NCBI GenBank assembly: GCA_016930955.1
Contig: JAFGFR010000085.1
Coordinates: 1-13,596, forward strand
Reading direction: 5' to 3'
Length of the DNA stretch: 13,596 nt
Source: Victivallales bacterium
GTDB taxonomy: Bacteria; Verrucomicrobiota; Lentisphaeria; Victivallales; JAADHT01
The notes beneath the pieces were generated by a model. That model searched no databases. It saw only the letters and a list, made by a program, of their open reading frames with translations, and had not been told where the DNA came from. This document shows, one piece after another, positions 13,562-13,596 of the stretch. How positions within the stretch are numbered: the first letter of the stretch is position 1; every line of letters starts with the position of its first letter. The position numbers and the translations under genes were made by a program.

Positions 13562-13596
13562 ATGAAAGATGTTTTCAGGTATAGTGAGTCATTTAA
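13562..13596 (+). CDS. IS3-type transposase OrfA, first 11 codons (partial)
   Basis: The frame reads MKDVFRYSESF and runs off the window without a stop. It resembles the opening of the small helix-turn-helix OrfA of IS3-family transposases, which commonly start with a basic residue followed by a YSE(A/S)FK block before a first DNA-binding helix. Eleven residues are too few for certainty; the call also rests on the IS-like end just upstream. OrfA binds the IS ends and is normally joined to the OrfB DDE catalytic domain by frameshift. Confidence 0.5.
   Translation, partial: MKDVFRYSESF

Larger units (their letters stand above)
13516..13596 (+). mobile_element. Left end of an IS3-type insertion sequence (continues past window)
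   Basis: TGTCCTGAAATAAGTTGACA (13516-13535) has the look of a terminal inverted repeat of IS3-family elements that precede an orfA start. It is followed by a 7-bp hairpin (13535-13558) and an ATG at 13562 with a transposase-like N-terminus. The right end and target duplication are outside the window, so the exact boundary and family group cannot be fixed. Confidence 0.55.

Noticed and set aside
1..13596. CRISPR arrays, rRNA genes, toxin-antitoxin pairs or phage genes
   Set aside because: I saw no regularly spaced direct repeats of suitable length, no rRNA sequence, and no recognisable defence or phage proteins on either strand.

Overview
The window most likely comes from a member of the Lentisphaerota (Victivallales or Lentisphaeria type, in the PVC superphylum). 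No marker gene proves this. The inference rests on a typical combination: an H-X9-DG pseudopilin with the leader FTLIELLVVIAIIGILAALLLP, a DUF4838-type protein beside an AraC regulator, a Cys-type sulfatase, a PIG-L fragment of the HPDDFDAI type, and a divergent FtsA/FtsZ pair outside a division and cell-wall cluster.

Layout. (1) 1-2838 is a carbohydrate-type accessory locus. It holds a DUF4838-like membrane-anchored protein cut by the left edge (minus), an H-X9-DG pseudopilin (minus), a divergent AraC regulator (plus), and a PIG-L deacetylase remnant running into the AraC tail. The intergenic region at 1742-1807 contains two overlapping promoter candidates that face each other, plus repeats. 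(2) 3039-6967 is a tight minus-strand operon: TlpA-like thioredoxin, FtsA, FtsZ, and an M28 lipoprotein of the glutaminyl cyclase type, with gaps of 37, 21 and 1 bp. (3) 7157-7316 holds a promoter and a tRNA-Ser(GCU) gene. (4) 7446-8918 is a sulfatase, followed by two palindromes and two short tandem repeats. (5) 9176-11770 is a plus-strand pair, a TolB-like propeller protein and a DUF58 protein. (6) 11803-13170 is glucuronate isomerase (uxaC) on the minus strand, with a candidate promoter at 13226-13253. (7) 13516 to the edge looks like the left end of an IS3-type insertion sequence.

How the genes fit together. The operon in region 2 pairs the membrane-anchored divisome scaffold (FtsA) with its polymer (FtsZ) and adds two exported-protein maturation factors, a thiol-redox protein and a predicted N-terminal glutamine cyclase. 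The AraC, pseudopilin and DUF4838 genes look like one regulated polysaccharide-response unit. Uronate isomerase and sulfatase fit a lifestyle of degrading sulfated or uronic-acid-containing glycans, but they are separate transcription units.

The most noteworthy observations are three. The DUF4838 gene has a first exported segment that is recognisably a decayed copy of the neighbouring pilin leader, at both DNA and protein level. FtsZ keeps its catalytic aspartates but has lost four conserved nucleotide or catalytic-site positions. The division operon carries a bacterial glutaminyl-cyclase-like lipoprotein.
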